The notes beneath the pieces were generated by a model that saw only the letters and a program-made list of their open reading frames with translations, ran no database searches and had not been told where the DNA came from. Below are positions 55,528 to 63,351 of a DNA stretch of 64,000 nt, piece by piece; position 1 is the stretch's first letter; every line of letters starts with the position of its first letter. Position numbers and translations under genes: made by a program. The DNA is from Streptomyces sp. NBC_00510 (GTDB taxonomy: Bacteria; Actinomycetota; Actinomycetes; Streptomycetales; Streptomycetaceae). The stretch is taken from NCBI GenBank assembly GCA_036013505.1, contig CP107851.1:7240001-7304000 (forward strand), written 5' to 3'.

Positions 55528-56487
55528 GTGCTGGAAACCTCCGCCCGACTGCTGCGCCTGCTGTCCCTGCTCCAGTCCCGGCGCGACTGGACCGGGCCCG
55601 AACTCGCCGAACGCCTCCAGGTCACCGCCCGGACGGTGCGCCGCGACGTGGAGCGCCTGCGCGCCCTCGGCTACCCCGTGCACGCCACCCCCGGCACCGC
55701 CGGGGGCTACCGGCTGGGCGCGGGTGCCGCGCTGCCCCCGCTGCTGCTCGACGACGAGGAGGCGATCGCGGTCGCGCTCTGCCTGCGCACCGGCGCCGGA
55801 GGCAGCGTCGAGGGCATCGAGGAGACCTCGCTGCGCGCCCTGGCCAAACTGGAACAGGTGCTGCCCTCCCGGCTGCGCCGCCGGGCGCAGGCCATGGAGG
55901 CCGTCGCGGTCGCCCGGCCCGCGACCGTGCCGGGCGCCGTCGCCCAGGACGTGCTGACCGCGATCGGCGCCGCGTGCCGCGACCACGAACGGCTGCGCTT
56001 CGACTACCGGGCGCACGGCGGCACCGTCAGCCGCCGCACGGTGGAGCCGCACGGCCTGGTCCACCACGGCCGCCGCTGGTACCTGCTCGCCTGGGACACC
56101 GACCGGCAGGACTGGCGTACCTTCCGCGTGGACCGGATGGACCCCAAGTCCCCGACCGGCCCCCGCTTCACGCCCCGGCGGCCTCCGGCGGACGCCGCGT
56201 CGTACGTCGCCCGCGGCGTCACCTCGCGGGCCTACCGCCACCAGGCCGTCGTGGTCGTGCACGCCCCCGCCGAGACCGTGGTCGAGTATGCCGGCTGGTA
56301 CGCGACCGTGGAGTCCACCGGGCCGGACAGCTGCGTGCTGCGCACCGGTTCCGAGTCCCTCGACGCGCTCGCCGTCTACATCGGCATGCTCGGCGTCGAC
56401 TTCGAGGTGCGGGAGCCCCCTGAGCTGGCCGAACGGCTGCGGGTCGTCGCGGACCGCCTCGCCCGGGCGGCGGGTGCGCCGCGGTAG
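55528..56487 (+). CDS. WYL-domain transcriptional regulator
   Basis: 319 residues. An N-terminal HTH (LSLLQSRRDWTGPELAERLQ, VTARTVRRDVERLRALGYPV) is followed by the WYL domain. There PHGLVHHGRRWYLLAWDTDR carries the signature and DWRTFRVDRMD follows. A C-terminal WCX extension (VYIGMLGVDFEVREPPEL) is present. WYL proteins bind nucleic acid or nucleotide signals and often control DNA-damage or defence genes. It is probably the regulator of the divergent HTH_42 gene. The GTG start follows CAGACT closely, as in leaderless genes. Confidence 0.87.
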   Translation: MLETSARLLRLLSLLQSRRDWTGPELAERLQVTARTVRRDVERLRALGYPVHATPGTAGGYRLGAGAALPPLLLDDEEAIAVALCLRTGAGGSVEGIEETSLRALAKLEQVLPSRLRRRAQAMEAVAVARPATVPGAVAQDVLTAIGAACRDHERLRFDYRAHGGTVSRRTVEPHGLVHHGRRWYLLAWDTDRQDWRTFRVDRMDPKSPTGPRFTPRRPPADAASYVARGVTSRAYRHQAVVVVHAPAETVVEYAGWYATVESTGPDSCVLRTGSESLDALAVYIGMLGVDFEVREPPELAERLRVVADRLARAAGAPR

Positions 56488-56587
56488 GCCGGCACCGGGC
56501 CCGTAACCGGGCATCCCGGCCCGTATCCGGCGGGTTACCCGCGAGGTACCGTGGAAGTACTGCGATTCCGGACCCCAGGGGGCCGTG

Positions 56588-57559
56588 ATGGTCGTCGAGT
56601 TGATTGCCGCCGTGCTCTCGGCAGGAGCGTTGTACTTCGTGGCCGGGGCCCGTGTGGTGCAGCAGTTCGAGCGGGGCGTGGTGTTCCGGCTCGGCCGGGT
56701 CAGGGGCGGGGTGCGGAACCCCGGATTCACCATGATCGTTCCGATCGTCGACCGGATGCGGAAGGTGAACCTGCAGATCGTGACGATGCCGGTGCCCGCC
56801 CAGGAGGGCATCACCCGCGACAACGTCACGGTCAAGGTGGACGCGGTGGTCTACTTCAAGGTCGTCCACGCGGCCGACGCGATCATCAACGTCGAGGACT
56901 ACCGCTTCGCCGTCTCGCAGATGGCGCAGACCTCGCTGCGCTCGATCATCGGCAAGAGCGACCTGGACGACCTGCTCTCCAACCGCGAGAAGCTCAACCA
57001 GGGGCTGGAGCTGATGATCGACAGCCCGGCCATCGGCTGGGGCGTGCAGATCGACCGCGTCGAGATCAAGGACGTCTCGCTGCCGGAGACGATGAAGCGC
57101 TCGATGGCCCGCCAGGCCGAGTCCGAGCGGGAGCGCCGGGCGCGGATCATCAACGCGGACGCGGAGTTCCAGGCCTCCAAGAAGCTCGCCGACGCCGCGG
57201 CGGTCATGAGCGACACCCCCGCCGCGCTCCAGCTCCGCCTGCTGCAGACGGTCGTCGCCGTCGCCGCAGAGAAGAACTCCACCCTGGTCCTGCCCTTCCC
57301 GGTGGAACTGCTGCGCTTCCTCGAGCGCGCCCAGCCGGCGCCCTACCCGGCCGTCGGACAGCAGCCGGCCCCCGGGCCCCCGGTGGTGGCCGCGCCTCCC
57401 CCCGGGCCCGCACCGCGGGCCGCCGCGGCCGACGCGCCGGCTGCCGGTGCGCCGCTGGTGGAGCCCGCCGAGGAGCTCCCCGCCGACCTGCGCGAGGCCC
57501 TCTCGGCGGACCCGCTGCTGGACACCGTCCGGCCGCAGCGGCCCTCCGACGTCAGCTGA
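56588..57559 (+). CDS. Band 7/SPFH (slipin) membrane protein
   Basis: 323 residues. One N-terminal membrane segment (ELIAAVLSAGALYFVAGARV) precedes an SPFH domain with VVQQFERGVVFRLGRVRGGV, PGFTMIVPIVDRMRKVNLQI and DAVVYFKVVHAADAIINVED. A coiled-coil region follows (MARQAESERERRARIINADA). The last 75 residues are Pro/Ala-rich. Slipins form membrane microdomain scaffolds; partners here are unknown, as no NfeD gene is adjacent. AGGGGG lies 5 nt before the ATG. The 3' end overlaps the convergent GNAT gene by 8 nt. Confidence 0.9.
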   Translation: MVVELIAAVLSAGALYFVAGARVVQQFERGVVFRLGRVRGGVRNPGFTMIVPIVDRMRKVNLQIVTMPVPAQEGITRDNVTVKVDAVVYFKVVHAADAIINVEDYRFAVSQMAQTSLRSIIGKSDLDDLLSNREKLNQGLELMIDSPAIGWGVQIDRVEIKDVSLPETMKRSMARQAESERERRARIINADAEFQASKKLADAAAVMSDTPAALQLRLLQTVVAVAAEKNSTLVLPFPVELLRFLERAQPAPYPAVGQQPAPGPPVVAAPPPGPAPRAAAADAPAAGAPLVEPAEELPADLREALSADPLLDTVRPQRPSDVS

Positions 57560-58394
57560 GCCCGCCCTCCGCCCGCGGCACGTCCGGCCGCCACACGTAC
57601 GGAACGGTCACCGCCACCGGCAGCAGCCCCAGCCGGGCCAGGATCGGGGCGCTGTCCGGGGACGCGTCGACCTGTACGAAGCGGTGACCCGCCGCGACCG
57701 CCAGCCGGGCCCGGTGCGCCACCGTCGCCCGGTAGGCGCCCCGCCCCCGCCATTGCGGCAGGGTGGAGCCGCCCCACAGCGACACGAAGTCGGTGCCCTC
57801 GTGGAAGCGGGCCCAGCCGGCGCAGACCACCGTGCCGTCGGCGGTCTCGGCGACGACCACCGCGCAGGGGTCGCCGGGCCCCGACACCTCGCTCTCCAGC
57901 ATCCCCGGCAGCCAGTCGTGGGGCACGCCCCAGACCGTCTCCTCCATCTCCCGGATGCGCTCGAAGTCCGCCCGTGAGCTGACCTCCCGCAGTACGAGGC
58001 CCTCCGGCAGCACCGGGGCGGCCGTCAGCGCCTGCGCCTCGCCGACCAGCACCGTCTCCGGTTCCTCCGGCACGAAGCCGGCCGCGACCAGCCGGTCCGG
58101 CAGTCCCGCGGGCAGGTCGTGCGCGTGGTACTTCCACTCCACCGGCATGCCCAGCGCGGCGTAGTGGTCCCGCTGCCGGGCGATCAGGGCGTCCAGCCCG
58201 GGCCCGTCCAGCCCGCCGAGGTCGCGGTAGTCGAGGAACCCCGCCTCCCCGTGCCGGTAGGTCTTGCGCAGCAGCGGGCCGTCGCGTTCCACCGACTCGT
58301 ACCGCGAGAGGTCGGCGGGCACACGGGCGCGCAACTGCCGGTCGTAGGCGGCGCGGTACTCCAGCGCCACGAGGGAGGGGTCGAAAGTGCTCAT
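57552..58394 (-). CDS. GNAT-family N-acetyltransferase
   Basis: 280 residues. The acetyl-CoA pyrophosphate loop is seen in STLPQWRGRGAYRATVAHRA (Q/R-x2-G-x-G/A), with the downstream β5-α4 FVQVDASPDSAPILARLGLL. The N-terminal 120 residues form a second, degenerate GNAT-like part (VEWKYHAHDLPAGLPDRLVA). The substrate is unknown. Starts at ATG. It is divergent from the third protease gene (149 bp) and convergent with the slipin gene. Confidence 0.84.
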   Translation of the reverse strand: MSTFDPSLVALEYRAAYDRQLRARVPADLSRYESVERDGPLLRKTYRHGEAGFLDYRDLGGLDGPGLDALIARQRDHYAALGMPVEWKYHAHDLPAGLPDRLVAAGFVPEEPETVLVGEAQALTAAPVLPEGLVLREVSSRADFERIREMEETVWGVPHDWLPGMLESEVSGPGDPCAVVVAETADGTVVCAGWARFHEGTDFVSLWGGSTLPQWRGRGAYRATVAHRARLAVAAGHRFVQVDASPDSAPILARLGLLPVAVTVPYVWRPDVPRAEGGLS

Positions 58395-58543
58395 CGGGCG
58401 GATTCCACCACAACCGCGACCCCGGGCGCGAGCGGATCCGCCGTGGTGAACGCGACGGGGCGGGGCTGCGTATGTCAGACGGAACGACGCTTTCCCCTTG
58501 CGCCCGACGATCCGGCCTGTATCCCCCCACAGGAGGTCACGAG

Positions 58544-59659
58544 TTGAAGCACAAACAGATAGCCAAGCGGAAGATCGTGTTCGTCACGGCCGGTGCCGCC
58601 GCCATCGCGGCAGCGGCCGTACTGCTGCCCAACGCCAACGCGTCGCAGTCCGCCGCGCAGGGCCCGCAGGCCCCCTCGCCGAAGCGGCTCACCGCCGCGG
58701 CCGCCGCGGAACTCGCCGCGCGGCTCGGCTCGCAGTTCGGTCCGTCCATCGCGGGGGCGTACTACGACGCGGCGAGCAGGCAGCTCGTGGTGAACGTGGT
58801 CGCCGGGGACGGCGGCGACGTGGCCGCGCAGGCCGGGAAGGCCGGCGCCGCGACCCGGACGGTCGAGAACAGCGCCGCCGAACTGAGCTCCGCCGCACAG
58901 ACCTTGAAGCAGCGCGCCACGATCCCCGGCACCGCCTGGGCCGTCGACCCCCGGACCAACCGGATCCTGGTCACCGCGGACCGCACCGTCACCGGCGGCA
59001 GGTGGGACACCCTGGAGTCCACCGTGCGGTCCCTGGGTGGCGGCATGGCCCGGATCCACAAGTCCGCGGGCGAGTTCAAGCCCCTGGTGGCCGGCGGGGA
59101 CGCCATCTTCGCCGACGGGGCGCGCTGTTCGCTGGGCTTCAACGTCGTCAAGGACGGCGCCCCGGCCTTCCTCACCGCGGGCCACTGCGGGGTCGCGTTC
59201 GCGAACTGGTCGGACAGCCAGGGCGGGGCGCCCGTCGCGACCGTGCGGCAGGCGACCTTCCCGGGTGCCGGCGACTTCGCCCTCGTGACGTACGACGACC
59301 CGAACACCGAGGCGCCCGGCCAGGTGAACCTCGGCGACGGCCGTGCCCTGGCGATCAACGGGGCCGCGGAGGCGGCCGTGGGCCAGGAGGTGTTCCGGAT
59401 GGGCAGCACCACCGGGCTGCACGGGGGCACGGTCCTCGGGCTCGACGCGACGGTGAACTACCCGGAGGGCACCGTCACCGGGCTGATCCAGACCGACGTC
59501 TGCGCCGAGCCGGGCGACAGCGGGGGCGCGCTGTTCGGCCGCGACGGCAGCGCGATCGGCCTCACCTCCGGCGGCAGCGGGGACTGCCAGGCGGGCGGGG
59601 AGACCTTCTTCCAGCCGGTGACCACGGCGCTGGCCGCGGTCGGGGCGGAACTCGGCTGA
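58544..59659 (+). CDS. Streptogrisin-type secreted serine protease 3 (SGPD-like)
   Basis: 371 residues from TTG, with AGGAGGT 6 nt upstream; no ATG or GTG fits as well. The signal peptide (IVFVTAGAAAIAAAAVLLPN) ends near residue 33, with a prodomain of about 150 residues. The mature enzyme starts at VAGGDAIFADGARCSLGFNV (residue 182). The triad is His214, Asp244 (GAGDFALV) and Ser326 (EPGDSGGAL). It lacks the TTGT-N17-AATACTCC promoter seen upstream of the other two proteases. A hairpin follows. Confidence 0.93.
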   Translation: MKHKQIAKRKIVFVTAGAAAIAAAAVLLPNANASQSAAQGPQAPSPKRLTAAAAAELAARLGSQFGPSIAGAYYDAASRQLVVNVVAGDGGDVAAQAGKAGAATRTVENSAAELSSAAQTLKQRATIPGTAWAVDPRTNRILVTADRTVTGGRWDTLESTVRSLGGGMARIHKSAGEFKPLVAGGDAIFADGARCSLGFNVVKDGAPAFLTAGHCGVAFANWSDSQGGAPVATVRQATFPGAGDFALVTYDDPNTEAPGQVNLGDGRALAINGAAEAAVGQEVFRMGSTTGLHGGTVLGLDATVNYPEGTVTGLIQTDVCAEPGDSGGALFGRDGSAIGLTSGGSGDCQAGGETFFQPVTTALAAVGAELG

Positions 59660-59678
59660 CGTCCACGTGGTGCGGGCG

Positions 59679-59707
59679 GGCCGCCGGATCCAGCGGATCC
59701 GGCGGCC
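59679..59707. terminator. 13-bp perfect bidirectional terminator
   Basis: 59679-59691 pairs perfectly with 59695-59707 around AGC, between the protease and the convergent small gene. Confidence 0.82.
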
Positions 59708-59713
59708 GGGGGA

Positions 59714-60004
59714 TCAGCTGAACCGGCGGTGCAGGGGGAAGGCCGTCACCGTCGCGCCGACGTGCACGGCCCGATGCGCCGGGCGGGGCGCCCGGGCCTC
59801 CTCGTGCAGGCCGACCAGCAGGGCCGCCAGCCGGTGCCGGAAGTCGTCCCAGACCTCGGCGTCCTCGTCCTCCGGGTCCCGCAGGGGCCGTGCGCCGCAC
59901 GGCGGCTCCACCAGACCGGCGGCCGCGAGGCGGCGCAGGTGGCTTACCATGCGCAGCCGGCCGGGGTGCGCCACGGGTCTGGAGGTGGTGTCGGTCGCCG
60001 TCAT
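59714..60004 (-). CDS. Small winged-helix-like protein of unknown function
   Basis: 96 residues. The N-terminal half (RPVAHPGRLRMVSHLRRLAA, then AGLVEPPCG) resembles the recognition helix and wing entry of ArsR/MarR-type regulators but is too short to be a full domain. An acidic stretch and a helix (DDFRHRLAALLVGLHEEARA) follow. The ATG lies 7 nt after TTTACT, so the message may be leaderless. A truncated regulator is possible; the family is not settled. Confidence 0.62.
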   Translation of the reverse strand: MTATDTTSRPVAHPGRLRMVSHLRRLAAAGLVEPPCGARPLRDPEDEDAEVWDDFRHRLAALLVGLHEEARAPRPAHRAVHVGATVTAFPLHRRFS

Positions 60005-60177
60005 GGCGGTCAGTAAATCGTGCCGTCCCCTTGCCTTCGCAACCCCTGAGTAGCCACCGGGGTGACGCGCGCGTGACACGGGTTGACGTACGGGACGTGG
60101 GAGCACCCACGTGACACCGGGACGTGACGAATCTCGCACCGATGCGGTGTTTGGGTCGTCGGGGAGGACGCGTACCC

Positions 60178-61002
60178 TCACACCCCTCCCGAGCCGCAGC
60201 CGCCCGCCCCCGAGCTCGCGCACGAGGTGGGCGTGCCGCCGCCGCCGCTGTGCCAGTGGTTGACGCCGTAGAGGCTCTCGGTCTTGTCGTGGTGGGCGAG
60301 CAGCCCGGCCTCCCTGGCGAAGTGCGGGACGGCCAGCCGCAGCGCCGGCCCGCCGTGCAGGGCGACCGCCAGGAGGACCGACTCGGGCGAGGCCCTGCGG
60401 GTGCGCGGGCGCGGGAAACGCTCCTGGGCCCGCCGCAGGACCCGGCGGCCGGCCCGGGTGTGCCGCGGCACCCTCCACAGGGCGACGGCGGCGGCCACCG
60501 TGAGGGCGGGGACGGCCGCCCGGAACGGGGAGTTCCAGGCCGTCAGGGTGCCGGACACCAGGTCCGCGGCCGCGGTCGGCACGGCCGCGCACAGCAGCGC
60601 ACGGGCCGTGCGGCGACGCCGGCCGCCCCGGACCAGCCCCGCGCCGGCCAGTCGCCCGCACAGTACGTCCAGCTCGCGCCGCACCGGCCGCGACGTGGCG
60701 AGGGTGTTCACCCCCGCCGGCCGGTACAGGGCTTTGTGGACGGCCAGTTGCAGCGGCTGCGCGAGCCCCTGCAGCGGCCCGGAGATGCGCGCGGTGCGGT
60801 GCGCGCCGGCGTCCACCGTGCCGCGCAGATGCAGCGCGACCAATGCGACGACCACCGTGCCGTGGTGGCCGTCGCGCAGGTAGGCCGCCTCGTGGGGGTC
60901 CGTCAGCTCGTACGCCGCGGCGCGCGGTGCGCGCAGCAACACCCCCGCCGTGACGAGCAGCGCCACCTCGGCCACCGGATATGTCCATGTGAGCCATGAC
61001 AT
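60178..61002 (-). CDS. TIGR04222-like membrane protein
   Basis: 274 residues. An N-terminal membrane segment (PVAEVALLVTAGVLLRAPRA) and ELTDPHEAAYLRDGHHGTVV, then LVALHLRGTVD match the opening of TIGR04222 proteins, a family of unknown role. Two further hydrophobic segments occur near residues 140-155 and 172-190. The C-terminus is Gly/Ser/Cys-rich (GGGGTPTSCASSGAGGCGSG), also seen in this family. The ATG is preceded by GGGGGTGG. It is divergent from the amidase gene. Confidence 0.78.
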   Translation of the reverse strand: MSWLTWTYPVAEVALLVTAGVLLRAPRAAAYELTDPHEAAYLRDGHHGTVVVALVALHLRGTVDAGAHRTARISGPLQGLAQPLQLAVHKALYRPAGVNTLATSRPVRRELDVLCGRLAGAGLVRGGRRRRTARALLCAAVPTAAADLVSGTLTAWNSPFRAAVPALTVAAAVALWRVPRHTRAGRRVLRRAQERFPRPRTRRASPESVLLAVALHGGPALRLAVPHFAREAGLLAHHDKTESLYGVNHWHSGGGGTPTSCASSGAGGCGSGGV

Positions 61003-61095
61003 GTCGCACCACCCCCTGTGGTCGGTGTGCCCGCGGGCGCGGCGATGACGCGCTGTTTGAGGAAGGCCAGAGCTTTTCGGCGTAGCGTGGCCGCC

Positions 61096-62313
61096 GTGAC
61101 GGATCTGGTGGCACGGACTTGTGACCGCATCGACCGGCTCGACGCCCGGATCAAGGCGTTCGTACGGGAACCGGACCGGCGGGGCCGGCTGGCGGCGGAG
61201 GCAGCCGCGGCACCGCCGGGCGTGCTGTCCGGGGTGATGGTGGGCGTCAAGGACATCGTCCGGATCGACGGGATGGACACCAGGGCCGGGTCCGCGGTGC
61301 CGCCGGAGGTGCTGGCCGGGCCGCAGGCACCACTGGTGGACCGGCTGCGGGCGGCAGGGGCGCTGGTCGCGGGGAAGACGGTGACGGCCGAGTTCGCGGT
61401 GACCGCGCCGGGGCCGACCCGCAATCCGCACAACACCGCCCACACACCCGGTGGTTCGAGCAGCGGCTCGGCGGCCGCGGTGGCGGCGGGCATGGTGCCG
61501 CTGGCGGTCGGGACGCAGACCGTCGGCTCGGTGGTCCGGCCCGCGGCCTACTGCGGGGTGGTGGGCTTCAAGCCGTCCTTCGGGCGCGTCCCGGTGGACG
61601 GGGTGATCGCCAACGCCCCGAGCTTCGACACGGTCGGGGTGCTCGCCGCGGACGTCGCGATGGCGACGCGCGGCGCGTCCGTCCTGTGCGACGACTGGCG
61701 GGAGCCGGCGGCCGGCGACGGCCGGCCGGTGCTCGGCGTCCCCGTCGGCCCGTACCTGGACCGCGCGGGGACGGAGGCGCGGGAGGCCTTCACGGCGCGG
61801 GCCAAGCGGCTGGAGGCGGCGGGCTGGACCGTGCGCGAGGTGCCGCTGATGCCGGGCCCGGGTGAGTTCGAGGCGGTCGTGCGGCAGTTGTACGTCATGA
61901 ACCGCTACGAGGTGGCCCGTACGCACGCCGACTGGTTCCCCCGGCACGGCCGGCTGTACCGCGAGCAGACGGTCGCCGCCATCCGCGAGGGCCACGCCGT
62001 CGGCCGCGACGACTACGAGCGGGCCGTGGGCGAGCGCCGGGTCTTCCGCGAGCGGCTGCTGGCGGCCATGGGGGAGGTCGACGTCTGGCTGGCGCCGTCC
62101 GCCACCGGCCCCGCCCCGTTCGGCCTGGTCAGCACCGGGGACTCGGTGATGTGCCTGCCGTGGAGCAACGCGGGCTTCCCCGCGGTGAGTCTGCCCGCCG
62201 GGTACGCCGCGAACGGCCTGCCGCTCGGTCTGCAGGTCGTCGGGCGCCCCGGCGAGGACGAGGAACTGCTGCGGTGGGCGGCGGAGTTCGCCCCGGTCGT
62301 CATGCCTCGGTGA
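61096..62313 (+). CDS. Amidase-signature family amidohydrolase
   Basis: 405 residues. The Ser-cisSer-Lys catalytic set is visible: Lys in VMVGVKDIVRIDG, and both Ser residues in HTPGGSSSGSAAAVAAGMVP with GTQTVGSVVRPAAYCGVVGF downstream. The family hydrolyses amide bonds of varied substrates (including GatA, not implied here). GTG 61096 lies 7 nt after TAGCGT and gives a normal N-terminus (VTDLVARTCDRIDRL), so a leaderless start is preferred over GTG 61018. The 3' end overlaps the convergent nuclease-like gene by 14 nt. Confidence 0.87.
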   Translation: MTDLVARTCDRIDRLDARIKAFVREPDRRGRLAAEAAAAPPGVLSGVMVGVKDIVRIDGMDTRAGSAVPPEVLAGPQAPLVDRLRAAGALVAGKTVTAEFAVTAPGPTRNPHNTAHTPGGSSSGSAAAVAAGMVPLAVGTQTVGSVVRPAAYCGVVGFKPSFGRVPVDGVIANAPSFDTVGVLAADVAMATRGASVLCDDWREPAAGDGRPVLGVPVGPYLDRAGTEAREAFTARAKRLEAAGWTVREVPLMPGPGEFEAVVRQLYVMNRYEVARTHADWFPRHGRLYREQTVAAIREGHAVGRDDYERAVGERRVFRERLLAAMGEVDVWLAPSATGPAPFGLVSTGDSVMCLPWSNAGFPAVSLPAGYAANGLPLGLQVVGRPGEDEELLRWAAEFAPVVMPR

Positions 62314-63181
62314 AGACCAGGTCCTCGACCGGGACGGTCATCCGCACGGTGTGGTCGCCGGTCACCTCGACGACGTGGTGCAGTCCCCGCACCTGCGTGC
62401 GCGGGGTGTCCGAGGACAGGATCCGGTAGGTGTCGGCCGCCCCGGCCAGGTAGGCGCGGAAGGCGGCGAGGGAGGGCTCGCCGAGCGCGAGGTAGTCGAA
62501 GAGCCGCCGGAAGAGCTTGGGGACGAGCACCACGTCGTCGGTGAGCGAGGAGAGCCCGGTGACCTTCGCGCCGCTGGTGCTCACGTCGCCGGGCCACAGC
62601 CCCCTGCCCGCCTCGCGGGCCTGCCGGGCGACGTCGGTCAGCTCCCGGCGCAGGTCCTCGTAGAGGTTGCTGTAGAAGGTCGGGTAGGCCAGGCCCTCGG
62701 CGACCAGGTGGTGGTTGACGGTGGCGCGCAGCAGCGGCACGCCCACCGTGACCTCCTGGCCGCTCTTCGTGCCCTCCGGCGGCGCGCCCCGGCCGGCCAG
62801 GGCGACGCAGCGGCCGTGCACGTCGACCCCGCCGGTGAGGATCCAGCCGGGGACGCCCTCGGGGTCGGCGGCGACGACCCGCTCGCCGCCGGGCTCGCGC
62901 TCCACCGCGGTGAAGCCGAGCCACCGCAGCAGCTCGTCCCGGGCCGCGTGGGCGAAGGGCAGCGGCTGGTGGGCCGGGGCGGAGGTGGGCCCGTAGTGGG
63001 TCTCCAGCGCGTCGACGGCGTCCAGGCGCAGCTTGCCCCGGCAGGAGTTGGTGAGGTCGAGCCCGAGCCCGCCCCTGACGCGGTTCCAGTCGGGGTGACG
63101 GGTGGGGGTGAAGCCCACGGTGTCCCCGTCCGGTTCGGTGTTCTTTATCTGGAAAGAGCCCTTGACCAGCAGCATCGGCAT
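62300..63181 (-). CDS. Staphylococcal-nuclease-like domain protein
   Basis: 293 residues. The order LLVKGSFQIKNTEPDGDTVG, CRGKLRLDAVDALETHYG, LPFAHAARDELLRWLGF and LVAEGLAYPTFYSNLYEDLR then AREAGRGLWPGD is that of SNase (thermonuclease) OB-fold proteins, with an insertion in the middle and a C-terminal extension of about 90 residues. There is no signal peptide. The active-site Arg/Glu set is not all evident (RLDAVDALET keeps Arg, Asp and Glu). GGGGAG 5 nt upstream supports the ATG. It is divergent from dnaE2; the LexA box lies 90 bp upstream. Confidence 0.78.
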   Translation of the reverse strand: MPMLLVKGSFQIKNTEPDGDTVGFTPTRHPDWNRVRGGLGLDLTNSCRGKLRLDAVDALETHYGPTSAPAHQPLPFAHAARDELLRWLGFTAVEREPGGERVVAADPEGVPGWILTGGVDVHGRCVALAGRGAPPEGTKSGQEVTVGVPLLRATVNHHLVAEGLAYPTFYSNLYEDLRRELTDVARQAREAGRGLWPGDVSTSGAKVTGLSSLTDDVVLVPKLFRRLFDYLALGEPSLAAFRAYLAGAADTYRILSSDTPRTQVRGLHHVVEVTGDHTVRMTVPVEDLVFTEA

Positions 63182-63270
63182 GGCGACTCCCCATCGGGGT
63201 GTGAGCGTCGGTGACGTCGTGTGCATGAAACCACGCGGAGGGTGGCGGAGGACAGGGATCCGGCGTGTCT

Positions 63271-63286
63271 TCGTACACATGTTCGA
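63271..63286. promoter_or_regulatory. LexA (SOS) box
   Basis: TCGTACACATGTTCGA matches the actinobacterial LexA consensus TCGAAC-N4-GTTCGA at 11 of 12 defined positions. It lies 66 nt before the dnaE2 start and 90 nt before the divergent nuclease-like gene. Confidence 0.85.
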
Positions 63287-63351
63287 CAAGTGGTCTATGG
63301 TGGGTGGCGGAGGGTCCGGAAGGGGGGAGACGTGAGCGGTCGGAGGTGCGT

